A stretch of DNA of 64,000 nucleotides from Arthrobacter sp. ZGTC131 (GCF_002929275.1 NZ_PJIK01000010.1:123929-187928), one strand, 5' to 3'. Numbered from the stretch's first letter, positions 41,242 to 49,833 are shown. A program made the numbers and translations. Notes: a model not told the origin generated them from the letters alone.

Positions 41242-41427
41242 TTGGTTTCCTTCACACCCGTGATTCTGCTGATGACGCAGCTGGCCGCGCCGGCGAACCC
41301 TTATGTGCTCATTGCCGAGCGGGGCATCGAAACGGTGGTGGGTGCCGTGATCGGCATCCTCGTGGTGGTGTTCATCCGTTGGCGCCGGGCTCCGGTTCCT
41401 TCGGCCTCCGCGGCGGGCCCGCCATGA
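41242..41427 (+). pseudogene. C-terminal remnant of a FUSC/aromatic acid exporter-like gene
   Basis: The frame reads VSFTPVILLMTQLAAPANPY and then VLIAERGIETVVGAVIGILV, ending in VVFIRWR. That is the characteristic end of the transmembrane half of FUSC/YccC-family exporters (an R-G-I-E-T-V-x-G motif before the last helix). Nothing upstream of it is membrane-like and there is no start or ribosome site. The 3' end runs into the convergent SDR gene. It is most simply the surviving tail of a deleted gene. Confidence 0.6.
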
Positions 41428-42166
41428 TCCGGTCCGGCAGGATCCGGGCGGCGGCAGAAAGCACCTTGTAGCGCTTGGTGGGAATCGAGACCGCCTTGCC
41501 CCGCGCGTTGTCCGCCAGCCCTTCCCGGACCACGCGGCCCGGACGCAGCCAGGTCCAGCCGGGGGCCACGGATTTATCCATCCCCATCCGGTCGTGGAAC
41601 TCCGTGTGGACAAAACCGGGGCAGACCGCTGTCACCTTGACGCCCCGGGCCGCGTAGGCGAGGTTGGCCCACCGGCTGAAGCTGAGCAGCCAGGCCTTCG
41701 CCGCGGAGTACGAGCCCCGCGGCAGGAACGCCGCCACACTGGCCACGTTGATGATCCGCCCGGAGCCGCGCTCCAGCATCCCCTGCAGGGCGGCGTGGCT
41801 GAGGACCATGGCGGTCTCCACGTGCAGTTTCAGGTGCTTCCTCTCGTCCTCGATGCTGTTTTCGTCAAAGTTGAGCAACAGCCCGATCCCGGCATTGTTC
41901 ACCAGCACGTCCACAGGACGCGCAGCGTCGGAAAGACGCACGACGACGGCGGCCACACCGGCGTCGTCCGTCAGGTCCGCGGACAGCACCTCGGCCGTGG
42001 TTCTGTACCGGTGCTGCAGAGCCTCCGCGGTTGACTGAAGCCGCGCCTCGTCGCGCGCCACCAGCACGAGGTTGTGGCCCTGCTCGGCGAGCTGGCGGGC
42101 GAATTCAGCCCCGAGACCGGCGGTGGCACCGGTGACAAGGGCCGTGGGGTTGGTGTTCGGCGTCAT
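41372..42166 (-). CDS. short-chain dehydrogenase/reductase
   Basis: 264 residues. ALVTGATAGLGAEFARQLAE is the Rossmann glycine motif, VLVNNAGIGLLLNF the NNAG strand, IINVASVAAFLPRGS the active-site Ser, and YSAAKAWLLSFS the Tyr-x-x-x-Lys. VTAVCPGFVHTEFHDRMGMD follows in the family pattern. This is a classical NAD(P)H-dependent SDR of the DltE/YqjQ-like group; the substrate is unknown. Probably leaderless (TAGGCT 6 nt before ATG). Its 3' end overlaps a FUSC-like fragment on the other strand by 56 bp. Confidence 0.88.
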   Translation of the reverse strand: MTPNTNPTALVTGATAGLGAEFARQLAEQGHNLVLVARDEARLQSTAEALQHRYRTTAEVLSADLTDDAGVAAVVVRLSDAARPVDVLVNNAGIGLLLNFDENSIEDERKHLKLHVETAMVLSHAALQGMLERGSGRIINVASVAAFLPRGSYSAAKAWLLSFSRWANLAYAARGVKVTAVCPGFVHTEFHDRMGMDKSVAPGWTWLRPGRVVREGLADNARGKAVSIPTKRYKVLSAAARILPDRIMAGPPRRPKEPEPGANG

Positions 42167-42214
42167 GCCAACAGCCTAGCTTCGCGGCCGCGCGGGAGGC
42201 AGGGCTGTTGGCAT
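42165..42214 (-). terminator. terminator of the des operon
   Basis: ATGCCAACAGCC at 42165 and GGCTGTTGGCAT at 42203 form a perfect 12-bp stem with a 26-nt loop, 11 bp beyond the desD stop. It also covers the SDR start region. Confidence 0.65.
42173..42178 (-). promoter_or_regulatory. probable leaderless -10 box (TAGGCT) of the SDR gene
   Basis: Minus-strand TAGGCT, 6 nt, ATG at 42166. The box lies in the loop-side edge of the terminator hairpin that ends the des operon, so terminator and promoter overlap. Confidence 0.55.
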
Positions 42215-42224
42215 CACGCCGTGA

Positions 42225-44084
42225 TCATGCGAACCTTGCCAGCGGGTTCTTGAGCCGGCCAGCCATCTGCAGGCCCCCGGACGGATCGGTGAGGTCCAGC
42301 ATCTGCTGGTTGTTGCGCAGCTGCAGCCTGTTGAGGCAGGAGAACGGGAAATCCTGCGCGAACAGATCGTGGCGGGCGAACTGGTCCCGGAGCTCCGGGT
42401 GCTCTGCCTGGTAACCGTGAATGGCTGCGGCCGCGATGCGCCAGAATTCGTCGCCGCTGAGCACACCGTCTTCCTCGAGGAGAGCAGCCAAGAACCGGAA
42501 AATGCAGTCGAACACGTCGGTGAAGATGGCCAAAACCTTCTCGCCATCGGGGATGTCGACCTTGATCCTGGACACGGCTTCGGAAAGCTCAATCCTGTCC
42601 CCCATCACCACGATTTCCTCTGCAATGTCCTTCATGACCGCCCGGACCGGTACGCCGTTTTCCAGGACCAGGATCACGTTCTCGCCGTGCGGCATGAACG
42701 CCAGCTCGTAGCGGTACAGGCAATGCACCAGCGGGACGAGGTACGCCTCGAAGTAGCGCCGCAGCCACTCGCCGGCTGGCACCCCGGACTGTTCGATCAG
42801 CGCCGACACCATGGGCTTGCCGGCCGCATCGACATGCAGGAGCGAGGCCATGGTGGCCAGCTGCTGTCCGTCCTCAAGCAGCGGCAGGGGACTTTCCCTC
42901 CACAGGGCGGACAACATCTTGCGGTACGGCGAATCCTTCGCGGACGCTGCCTCGTAATAGCCGTTGTGGTACCCAATGGCAGCCACTTCACGGATCATCG
43001 CGAGCCCGCGGCTTCGCAGGGCCTCGTCGCTGGAAATCAGCTCCTGAAGCCAGTCATTGATGGCCGGAGTGGCCTTCATGTACTGAGGTGACAGGCCGCG
43101 CATGAAGCCCATGTTCAGGACGGACATGGCCGTCTTCACGTAGGCCTTTTCTGGTGCGGCCGTATTAAAAAAAGTCCGGATGGACTGCTGGGCCTGGTAG
43201 CTGTCCGCCCCGATCCCGAGGTGCACGATGTGCTGCTGGGCTATTTCCGCTGCAAAAGTCACCGTCAGCTTGTTCTCCCACTGCCACGGGTGCACCGGCA
43301 TCAGGAAGTACTGCGCCGGGTCGAGGCCCAGCGCGCCGAGTTCAGCGTCGAAGTAGGCCAGCGCCCCCGCCCCCAGTTCGGCGTCAAGGTGGGCGGCGTA
43401 GTCCAGGCCCTCGCTGGAGGTGAACACGGCTTTGGTCCGGTGGACGGCGGTCCATTCCAGCTGCACGGGGGCGCCGGTTTCTGGAGCGAAGGCCCGGTAG
43501 TCGCTGATGCCGAATCCCAGCCTGCCGTTGTTGGCCACGAAGCAGGGGTGGCCCTCGGTCATGCTGCGTTCAATGGTCTGGAAGTCCGTGGCGATGTCCG
43601 CTCCGCCGGTCACGCCGGCTGCCAACTCAGCGGACGACGGCTGGCCGATCCACTGCTTGTAAGCATGGCTGGAGAGCGTGCTGCTGATTTCCTCGAGGTA
43701 GACCGGGAGCATCTCCTGCCGGATTCCCAGGGCCTCGCGGAACTCAGTGATGAACCGGAGCGCATCCAGCGGTGCCTCCTGTCCGTCGCGGCTGCACCTG
43801 ATCGAGGCCGCATCGACGGACCAGTGGTCAAGCTGCAGGACCCTGGCGGAGAACCGGTATGCAACCGAGCCGTCATCGCTCAGCACCCGGTACTCGTTGG
43901 AACGGCCAGTGCCCCCGGCCTGGTCACCGGCGCTGGTCCGTTCGGGGCTAAGGATCCGCTCATGGGAGAACTCGGCGAGCGCCTTGCGGACGAGGTGCCG
44001 GTTGGCGGCGGCCCAGCGTTCCGGCGTGAGGTGAGTTGCGGCGTTGCCTGCGGTCAGGACGGATTCAAGTTCAGCGGTGGTCAT
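42225..44084 (-). CDS. desD: IucA/IucC-family siderophore synthetase (desferrioxamine, DesD-like)
   Basis: 619 residues, the family size. GHPCFVANNGRLGFGISDYR and YFLMPVHPWQWENKLTVTFA are the ATP/substrate segments of NIS synthetases. SIRTFFNTAAPEKAYVKTAM is the nucleotide-binding SxRT motif, and YRYELAFMPHGENVILVLEN with HGEN is in the C-terminal half. It condenses and cyclises N-hydroxy-N-succinyl/acetyl-cadaverine units into desferrioxamines. It is the last gene of the des operon, started by an ATGA overlap with desC. The ferric iron-transporter genes are not in the window. Confidence 0.94.
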   Translation of the reverse strand: MTTAELESVLTAGNAATHLTPERWAAANRHLVRKALAEFSHERILSPERTSAGDQAGGTGRSNEYRVLSDDGSVAYRFSARVLQLDHWSVDAASIRCSRDGQEAPLDALRFITEFREALGIRQEMLPVYLEEISSTLSSHAYKQWIGQPSSAELAAGVTGGADIATDFQTIERSMTEGHPCFVANNGRLGFGISDYRAFAPETGAPVQLEWTAVHRTKAVFTSSEGLDYAAHLDAELGAGALAYFDAELGALGLDPAQYFLMPVHPWQWENKLTVTFAAEIAQQHIVHLGIGADSYQAQQSIRTFFNTAAPEKAYVKTAMSVLNMGFMRGLSPQYMKATPAINDWLQELISSDEALRSRGLAMIREVAAIGYHNGYYEAASAKDSPYRKMLSALWRESPLPLLEDGQQLATMASLLHVDAAGKPMVSALIEQSGVPAGEWLRRYFEAYLVPLVHCLYRYELAFMPHGENVILVLENGVPVRAVMKDIAEEIVVMGDRIELSEAVSRIKVDIPDGEKVLAIFTDVFDCIFRFLAALLEEDGVLSGDEFWRIAAAAIHGYQAEHPELRDQFARHDLFAQDFPFSCLNRLQLRNNQQMLDLTDPSGGLQMAGRLKNPLARFA

Positions 44085-44644
44085 AGCGATGCTCCCTGGT
44101 GGATCGGGGACGAGTGGAGGGCTGTGCGGGCCGAATGGAAGGCTTCACGGGTGCAGAAGCTGAGGAGGGCCTGCTTGTCCGGAAGGGTCACTTCTCCGGC
44201 GGGCTGGAAGCCCAGCCGCGCGTTGAGGACATGGATTTTGTGGTTCCGGGCGTCGGGCTCGACCACCACGCGCTCCACCTTGTCCTTGGCGAAGAGCCTG
44301 TCCAGGACTGTTTCCATCACGGCGGCGGTGTAGCCGGTCCGCGGCGGACCGGCCGGCGGGGCGACCAGGAGGTGCATCCCGATATCCCCCGGCTGGACGG
44401 CGTACAGGCCCGCGAGCGGCGACAGGACCGGAAGGTACTCCTCCATCAGGAAGGCGGGGACGCCGTCGTCGAGCCCCAGCAGCGCGTGGTGATGGCCGCT
44501 GGACTGAATTTTGGAGTATTCCTCCACAACGTCCTCCACTGTGGCGTACTGCATCCCCCAGAAGGCGGCGTACGGCCGGGTCACCCAGCTGTGGAGGAGT
44601 TGCGCGTCGGCCTCGGGGTCGAAGCAACGTACGGTGAAACTCAT
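44081..44644 (-). CDS. desC: GNAT acyltransferase for hydroxamate siderophore (DesC-like)
   Basis: 187 residues. The domain is the IucB/RhbD-type GNAT_acetyltr: [51 protein letters not shown] and [20 protein letters not shown], where GxxH and the NxK region contact acyl-CoA. In the pathway it acylates N-hydroxycadaverine with succinyl-CoA (or acetyl-CoA). Cytoplasmic. The start overlaps the desB stop and the stop overlaps the desD start, each as ATGA, fixing the frame and start. Confidence 0.92.
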   Translation of the reverse strand: MSFTVRCFDPEADAQLLHSWVTRPYAAFWGMQYATVEDVVEEYSKIQSSGHHHALLGLDDGVPAFLMEEYLPVLSPLAGLYAVQPGDIGMHLLVAPPAGPPRTGYTAAVMETVLDRLFAKDKVERVVVEPDARNHKIHVLNARLGFQPAGEVTLPDKQALLSFCTREAFHSARTALHSSPIHQGASL

Positions 44645-46065
44645 GCGTGCACCCCTTCCGATTCAGCAACTACGGCTCCGGGGACCCCGGTTTCGCGCAC
44701 GCCGGCCAGGCCCTCCGGTCCGCCCGGAACCCCGAACTCCTGGAAGGCGATGCTCCGCTCCACCGGATAAACCTCGCGTCCCGTGATCTCCCGCAGGATG
44801 CACGAGTTCCGGTAGGCCGCCATGCCAAGGTCGGGCGTGACGAAGCCGTGGGTGTGGAGTTCGGCGTTCTGGACGAAGATCTCGCCGGGTTCGACGCCGG
44901 TGCTGTAGTTCCGGTCCACCGCAAAGCGGCCGCGGCTGTCCCTGGCGATACGGTCATGCACCCCGGCCAGGAATTCCGGCTCACGGTAGGCGTACCCCGT
45001 GGCCAGGACCACGGCTTCGGTGTCCAGCGCGTAGTCGGCACCCTGCTCCCCGTGCCGCAGCTGCAGCGTATGCGAGCCGGCTGCCGGGTCCCACGACGCG
45101 CCGGTGAGCGTCGAATGCGTCAGCAGCCGGGTGTCCACCATGCCGGAAAGGCTCTTGATGTAGAGGAGATCATAGATGGCTTCGATGAGCTCGGAGTTGA
45201 TCCCTTTGTAGAGATTCTTCTGGGTCTTGATGAGGCCGTCGCGCTGGTCCTGCGGGAGGCCGTGGAAGTAGTCCACATACTCCGGCGACGTCATTTCCAG
45301 GGTGAGCTTGGTGTACTCCAGCGGGAAAAACCGGCCGGACCGGGTGACCCAGTTCAGCTGGTACCCGTGGACGTCGATCTCCTGCAGAAGCTCGTAATAG
45401 ATCTCGGCCGCGCTCTGGCCGCTGCCCACAACGGTGATGCTGCGCCGCTTCTGGAGCTCGCTTTTCCTTGCCAGGTAGTCGGCGTTGTGGAGGACAAGAC
45501 CGCCAGCCTGGGCTATCCCCGCACAGGCGCCGGGAATGTACGGCGAGGTGCCCGTGCCGAGCACCAACCGCCGCGCCCGAAGCACCTCCCGCCCATCCGG
45601 ACCGTTCACCGCAATCCGGTACACGCCGTCGTCGTACGTGACTTCAGTGACGTCCGTGCCGAACCGGACCGAGGCCAGCTGGGCCGCCACCCACTGGCAG
45701 TACTGGTTGTACTCAGCCCGCAGCGGGTAGAAGTTCTCCCGGATATAGAAGCGGTAAAGCCTCCCGGTCTGCTTGAGGAAGTTCAGGAACGTGTACGGCG
45801 ACGTGGGATCCGCCAGCGTCACGAGGTCAGCCAGGAAGGGGACCTGCAGGTGGGCGGGCTCGAGCATCATGCCCGGGTGCCAGTCGAAGGACTCCCGGCG
45901 CTCCAGGAAAACGCCGTCCAGGCCGTCGATCGGTTCGCTCAAGGCGGCCAGTCCCAGGTTGAAAGGCCCGACGCCGATTCCGGCGAAGTCGTAAATGCGG
46001 CCTGCGCCGGAGCTGCTCAATGCGGACGTGCTCAATGCGGGCGTGTTCAAGGCAGAGGTGCTCAT
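44641..46065 (-). CDS. desB: lysine/cadaverine N-hydroxylase (DesB-like)
   Basis: 474 residues. After a short Ser/Thr/Ala repeat ([15 protein letters not shown]), [17 protein letters not shown] is the FAD motif. [20 protein letters not shown] is the conserved IucD/SidA substrate region, and [20 protein letters not shown] the NADPH motif. [17 protein letters not shown] closes with the ATGY motif. It is the flavin monooxygenase that hydroxylates cadaverine in desferrioxamine synthesis. The N-terminal STSAL repeat is unusual and may reflect an upstream start; the ATGA overlap with desA supports the ATG at 46065. Confidence 0.93.
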   Translation of the reverse strand: MSTSALNTPALSTSALSSSGAGRIYDFAGIGVGPFNLGLAALSEPIDGLDGVFLERRESFDWHPGMMLEPAHLQVPFLADLVTLADPTSPYTFLNFLKQTGRLYRFYIRENFYPLRAEYNQYCQWVAAQLASVRFGTDVTEVTYDDGVYRIAVNGPDGREVLRARRLVLGTGTSPYIPGACAGIAQAGGLVLHNADYLARKSELQKRRSITVVGSGQSAAEIYYELLQEIDVHGYQLNWVTRSGRFFPLEYTKLTLEMTSPEYVDYFHGLPQDQRDGLIKTQKNLYKGINSELIEAIYDLLYIKSLSGMVDTRLLTHSTLTGASWDPAAGSHTLQLRHGEQGADYALDTEAVVLATGYAYREPEFLAGVHDRIARDSRGRFAVDRNYSTGVEPGEIFVQNAELHTHGFVTPDLGMAAYRNSCILREITGREVYPVERSIAFQEFGVPGGPEGLAGVRETGVPGAVVAESEGVHA

Positions 46066-47687
46066 GCGCGTGCCTCCCGGGCTGCAGTGGCGGATTCGCC
46101 GGCGGGCGCCATGCCGGCCAGGTTCTCCCCTGCCCGGCGGACGAGCTCGATGATCTCCTGGATGTCCTCGAGCGTGGCCTCGGCGTTGAGCAGCGTGAAC
46201 TTCAGGAAGTGCCGGCCGGCGACCTTCGTCCCGGCCACCACCGCTTCGCCCGAGGCAAAAACCGCCGCACGGATCGCCAGATTCAGGCTGTCCGCGCGGT
46301 CCTCGGACAACCTCGTTCCGTCCGCGAGCACGGGCCGGTAGCGGAAAACCAGGGTGCTCAACTGCGGCTCAGCGGCCAGTTCGAAGTCGGGATCGGCGGA
46401 GAGCACTGTTCCCACGCGGGCGGCGAGGTCGATTGCCTCGTCGAGGAGTGCACCGATGGCATCCGCACCCATGATGCGGAGCGTGAGCCAGAGTTTGAGG
46501 GCGTCAAACCGGCGCGTGGTCTGGATGCTCTTGTCCACCTGGTTGGGGATCTCGGCCCGGGCGGCGGCCTCCGGGTTCAGGTAGTCGGCGTAATACGTCA
46601 CGTGCCGGAGCATGGCGCCGTTCCGGACCAGGAGGGCGCTGGAGCTGACCGGCTGGAAGAACGTCTTGTGGAAGTCAACGGTGACGGAGTCGGCCAGCCG
46701 TATTCCGTCCAGGAGGTGCCGGTATCGATTGGACACCAAAAGCCCGCCGCCATAGGCCGCATCCACATGGAACCAGGCTCCGTAGCCGCGGGCCAGGGCG
46801 GCAAGCTCGGTAAGCGGGTCCACGGCGCCGAAGTCGGTGGTCCCGGCCGTGGCCACGACCGCCATCGGCACCAGGCCGGCGGTGCGGGCCGCAGCGATGG
46901 CCTCGGCCAGTGCGGAAGGATCCATCCGGTGGTCGGCGGCGCAGCCGACGGACACCACACCGTCGAAGCCCAGCCCGAGCATGGAAGCCGACTTCCGGAT
47001 GCTGAAGTGGCTGTCCTCCGAGGTGAAGATCCGCAGCTTCTCCAGCAGTGCCGGGAGCCGGAGCCGGGCGTTCGCTTGATCGAGCCGGAGCTCGGCCACG
47101 GCGTGATTACGGGCGATCAGGAGGGCCTGGAAGTTGGACTGGCTGCCGCCGGAGGTGAACACGCCGTCCGCCTCGCTTCCGAGCTGCAAGCGGTCCGCGG
47201 TCCAGTCGATGAGGCGCCGCTCGATCATCGTGGCACCCGCGCTCTGGTCCCACGTGTCCATGGACGAGTTCACGGCGGACAGGACGGCCTCCCCCACGAG
47301 CGCCGGAATGACGACCGGGCAGTTCAGGTGCGCGGCGTACTTGGCATCATGGAAATAGACGGCGTCGCGGAGGTACGTGTCCTGCAGCTCGTCGAGGGCG
47401 GCCGCCGTGTCCGGCAGGGGCCGGTCCAGGTCGACGGCGTCCACCCGGCTCTTCATCTCGGCAGGGCCGACCCCAGTGAACGGCTGGGAGGTCCGCTCAA
47501 TTTTCGTGGCCACTGCGTTGACCCCCTGCAGCACCTGTGCCACGTACCGAGGAGCATTGCGGGCGTTGAAGAGGTGGTTGCTGGCGGCGAGGGCCAGCTC
47601 CACTCCGGCCCCAAAGTTCACGTCTGAGTCGGGTTCCTGGTCCAAGCATGTTTCGTCCACATCGGGCAGCAAGGTCATGGCAGTCAT
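46062..47687 (-). CDS. desA: PLP-dependent lysine decarboxylase (DesA-like)
   Basis: 541 residues. The PLP domain contains [40 protein letters not shown] and [40 protein letters not shown] has the Asp that binds the pyridine nitrogen, and [20 protein letters not shown] the Schiff-base Lys in HK. It decarboxylates lysine to cadaverine, the first committed step of desferrioxamine synthesis. ATG at 47687 or, with a better spaced AAGGATG site, 47678. An iron-box-like sequence lies about 50 bp upstream. Confidence 0.94.
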   Translation of the reverse strand: MTAMTLLPDVDETCLDQEPDSDVNFGAGVELALAASNHLFNARNAPRYVAQVLQGVNAVATKIERTSQPFTGVGPAEMKSRVDAVDLDRPLPDTAAALDELQDTYLRDAVYFHDAKYAAHLNCPVVIPALVGEAVLSAVNSSMDTWDQSAGATMIERRLIDWTADRLQLGSEADGVFTSGGSQSNFQALLIARNHAVAELRLDQANARLRLPALLEKLRIFTSEDSHFSIRKSASMLGLGFDGVVSVGCAADHRMDPSALAEAIAAARTAGLVPMAVVATAGTTDFGAVDPLTELAALARGYGAWFHVDAAYGGGLLVSNRYRHLLDGIRLADSVTVDFHKTFFQPVSSSALLVRNGAMLRHVTYYADYLNPEAAARAEIPNQVDKSIQTTRRFDALKLWLTLRIMGADAIGALLDEAIDLAARVGTVLSADPDFELAAEPQLSTLVFRYRPVLADGTRLSEDRADSLNLAIRAAVFASGEAVVAGTKVAGRHFLKFTLLNAEATLEDIQEIIELVRRAGENLAGMAPAGESATAAREARA

Positions 47688-48002
47688 CCTTTTTTCGGGA
47701 TCGGGTCCGCTCAGTTGCGGGGGCCGCTCCCAAGCAAGGCAAGCCTTACTTAGGCAACCCTTTTAGTCAAACTTCAGTGATGTAATTCGATTCTCCACCA
47801 CCAAATGAGGGAATTTTTGCAGATATCCGTAGTCATTGACTTTCCTCCGCGGGGTGACATGCTCCAGAATGCCCCTACCCGGTGGTGAGCAAGGTCCGCG
47901 GCAGGGACAGGACACGCGAATTGCCCCAAGCCGGGCGCGGGAAAGTCCTGCAGAGTAGAGTTCCTAAAACGCGGCCTCACTGGCTGCAGGAAGCGGGGGG
48001 AC
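47688..48002. other. 315-bp divergent region between desA and the 48003 gene
   Basis: No gene. The desA side carries the promoter and iron box at 47735-47770. The other 200 bp contain no motif I can support, apart from GGGGGG ahead of the ATG at 48003. Confidence 0.5.
47735..47770 (-). promoter_or_regulatory. desA promoter with overlapping DtxR/IdeR-type iron box
   Basis: Minus-strand TTGACT (47765-47770) and TAAGGC (47743-47748) are 16 bp apart. The 19-bp stretch 47735-47753 (CTAAGTAAGGCTTGCCTTG on the minus strand) matches the DtxR/DmdR/IdeR consensus at about 12 of 19 positions, with AGGCTxxCCT intact, and covers the -10. Iron-dependent repression is expected; this is how des operons are controlled elsewhere. 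Confidence 0.7.
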
Positions 48003-48464
48003 ATGTCCGGCACTGAGCATGATCCGATCAATTTCAGGGAAGTGGATTCCGAAGGGCGCCCCGCTGGCTACGGGCGCACGCCGGACCCGGCCGGCACCGG
48101 GCTGCGCAGCGGAGCGCATGCGGGAGCAGGCCCGGGCGCGGCGCATTTTAGCGGCGCCGGATTTGGTGTTGCCCCTTCCGGCGAGGCGGATACCGGCCAG
48201 CCGGCCCGCCTTATGGTCAACCCGTTCATCGTGGCCCTGTGGGTGGTCGTTTCAGGGTTGATCGTCTCGTCGTTCGGGGTGTTCACCATCGCCCAGGAGA
48301 CCCTCAATGAGGGCGTGCCAGGTCCAGGCATGCCCCTGGGCTACATCTGGATCAGCTTCGCCCCGTATGTGATGTTTGCCGGACTCCTGGGCCTGATCGG
48401 CCTGCTTTTCTGGCACGCAGCGCAGTGGCGCCGGAACCGCGAAAAGCAGGCCCCGCCGTCGTAA
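48003..48464 (+). CDS. hypothetical membrane protein
   Basis: 153 residues. The first 70 are a disordered Gly/Ala/Pro-rich cytoplasmic segment (RSGAHAGAGPGAAHFSGAGF). Two hydrophobic helices follow (NPFIVALWVVVSGLIVSSFG and YVMFAGLLGLIGLLFWHAAQ), with a short loop between them and a basic tail (WRRNREKQAPPS). No family recognised. It is divergent from the des operon but separated by 315 bp, so a link to siderophores is not indicated. GGGGGG just before the ATG serves as ribosome site. A long inverted repeat follows the stop. Confidence 0.65.
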   Translation: MSGTEHDPINFREVDSEGRPAGYGRTPDPAGTGLRSGAHAGAGPGAAHFSGAGFGVAPSGEADTGQPARLMVNPFIVALWVVVSGLIVSSFGVFTIAQETLNEGVPGPGMPLGYIWISFAPYVMFAGLLGLIGLLFWHAAQWRRNREKQAPPS

Positions 48465-48504
48465 GCGGCGCGCCCGCAGAGCGGCCCAAACAGCCCCAAG
48501 CAGC

Positions 48505-48571
48505 AGCGCGAGCGAACACTTGGCGCCCCCTCAACCGTGAGCTCCCTGGGCCGCAAGTGTTCGTTCGCGCT
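48505..48571. repeat. long inverted repeat between convergent genes
   Basis: GCGCGAGCGAACACTTG (48506-48522) and CAAGTGTTCGTTCGCGC (48554-48570) are complementary at 16 of 17 positions with a 31-nt centre. It sits in the 111-bp gap between convergent stops. It could be a terminator, but the arms are unusually unlike the GC-only stems elsewhere in this window, so it may be a dispersed genomic repeat. Confidence 0.6.
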
Positions 48572-48575
48572 CGAG

Positions 48576-48848
48576 CTATCCGGCCGGGACTTCGCTCCCC
48601 GCAGTTTCGCCCGGAGCCCGGTCATTCGAGGCCGGCTGCATGTCCGCCCTGCCGGTCAACCGGCGCATCCCGAGTTCGTCCCTGACCTGGGCGTACCAGG
48701 TGTGGGCGCCGAAGGCCGGGCTGGGCGTATCCAGGTTCCGGTACAGCGCGTCCGCGAGTTCCGTCAGGGCCGGTTCAGGCAAGGCCGCCACCATTTCAGC
48801 CGGGTCGACGGACTCGTCGAGGTACCGGGTCAGATCTTCCTCGTTCAT
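48576..48848 (-). CDS. small conserved protein with ALYRNLDTP/FGA..WY motif (paralogue of 8585-8836)
   Basis: 90 residues. The core DALYRNLDTPSPAFGAHTWY aligns almost without change to the protein at 8585-8836, with the flanking LPEPALTELA and RDELGMRR also shared. The N-terminus is acidic (MNEEDLTRYLDESVDPAEMV); the last 25 residues are polar and unlike the paralogue. Its ATG overlaps the stop of the STAS gene as ATGA, so the two proteins are made together. No named domain. The STAS partner hints at a signalling role, by context only. Confidence 0.75.
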   Translation of the reverse strand: MNEEDLTRYLDESVDPAEMVAALPEPALTELADALYRNLDTPSPAFGAHTWYAQVRDELGMRRLTGRADMQPASNDRAPGETAGSEVPAG

Positions 48849-49315
48849 CGGGCACTCCCCGCTCCTACAAGGCCGGCAGGCATCCCGCCGGCAAGGGGTC
48901 TGAAGCTCCCGGCCAACGGCATCCCGGCCAGGGCTGATTCCGCATCGGTTTCGCCGCCGTGAATAGCGCAGACCGGAAGTTCTGCCGGCTTCACGATTAT
49001 CAGCTGAAAATCGTCTGCATCCTCAAGGGCGGAGGCGGCCGCAACCCCGAGTTCACTGGGCACGTCGACGCGCTCTCCAAGGGCAAGGTCCAACGGCAAG
49101 GCGTACTGTTCCAGGTAGGACAGCACTGACGTGTCAACGTGCGAGGCCTCGCTGAAATCCAGCGTGACCCGCGGGCAGGTAGCCAGCTTCTGGGCCCGGA
49201 GCAGCAGGTGCAGGAGTACGGGGAAATTAGCCGGAGTCAGGCACCCGCTGATTTCCAGGGTGACCTGCCCGGGATCCAGGTCCACCCGGACCAGCACACG
49301 CAGTTTGTGATTCAA
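48845..49315 (-). CDS. STAS-domain (anti-sigma factor antagonist-like) protein
   Basis: 156 residues. The first 100 form a STAS-like fold: VRVDLDPGQVTLEISGCLTP (beta strands), FPVLLHLLLRAQKLATCPRV (helix), then TLDFSEASHVDTSVLSYLEQ, where the canonical D-S-x-G phospho-site region is replaced by VDTSVLS. The tail (GSFRPLAGGMPAGLVGAGSA) is low complexity. STAS proteins of this size act in partner-switching control of sigma factors or as sensors. No anti-sigma kinase is adjacent. Coupled by ATGA to the 90-residue protein downstream. Confidence 0.7.
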   Translation of the reverse strand: MNHKLRVLVRVDLDPGQVTLEISGCLTPANFPVLLHLLLRAQKLATCPRVTLDFSEASHVDTSVLSYLEQYALPLDLALGERVDVPSELGVAAASALEDADDFQLIIVKPAELPVCAIHGGETDAESALAGMPLAGSFRPLAGGMPAGLVGAGSAR

Positions 49316-49479
49316 AGAATTCCCCCAAGAGAGAGTCCGTTAGCCAACTGCATAGCCAGCTGAATCGTATGTAATTGTCGCGGGGGTCACAAGTCCAGTC
49401 CCGGCACGGCTCGGTTCGCTCCTTCGACGGCGAGCCGGTGACCACGCACTTCCAGGCTTAGCAGGGACCGCCGGCGGCC

Positions 49480-49833
49480 TCACGTGCCCATGAGCTTCGG
49501 CGCAGCCTCCTCGGGCCAGTCGATGCACTGCGTGTAAATCTCGTGTTTGCGCAGGTAGCGCGCGGTGAAGGGGCAGTGCGGAATGATGCGCTTCCCCGCG
49601 GCCACGACGTCGTCCAGTGCGAAGTGCACGAGGACATTGGCGAGGCCCTGCCCCGCAAACTCCTCGGCCGTTTCGGTGTGGATGAAGTCAACGTGTCCCG
49701 GTTTGTCCATGAACCGGATATGCACCGCCAGCTTCCCGCCCACGTGCAGCTCGTAGCGGTGGAGCGCATCGTTCCGGAAGGTGGTGACATCCGGCGTGAA
49801 TTGGTCCTCGGTGGATACCGTGTTCTCCGTCAT
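49480..49833 (-). CDS. YjdJ-type GNAT N-acetyltransferase
   Basis: 117 residues. HRYELHVGGKLAVHIRFMDK opens the small GNAT domain. VDFIHTETAEEFAGQGLANV is the acetyl-CoA pyrophosphate loop (the usual Q/RGxG/A as GQGLAN), and IIPHCPFTARYLRKHEIYTQ holds the conserved Cys and the following helix. These minimal GNAT-like proteins transfer acetyl groups to unknown small substrates. Its ATG overlaps the stop of the acyltransferase gene by 4 bp, so it is the second gene of that unit. Confidence 0.88.
   Translation of the reverse strand: MTENTVSTEDQFTPDVTTFRNDALHRYELHVGGKLAVHIRFMDKPGHVDFIHTETAEEFAGQGLANVLVHFALDDVVAAGKRIIPHCPFTARYLRKHEIYTQCIDWPEEAAPKLMGT

Noticed and set aside
44647-47627. Two long plus-strand frames (564 and 535 codons) opposite desA and desB
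   Set aside because: Arg/Val/Gly-rich shadow frames; the minus-strand enzymes have complete catalytic motifs and ATGA junctions.
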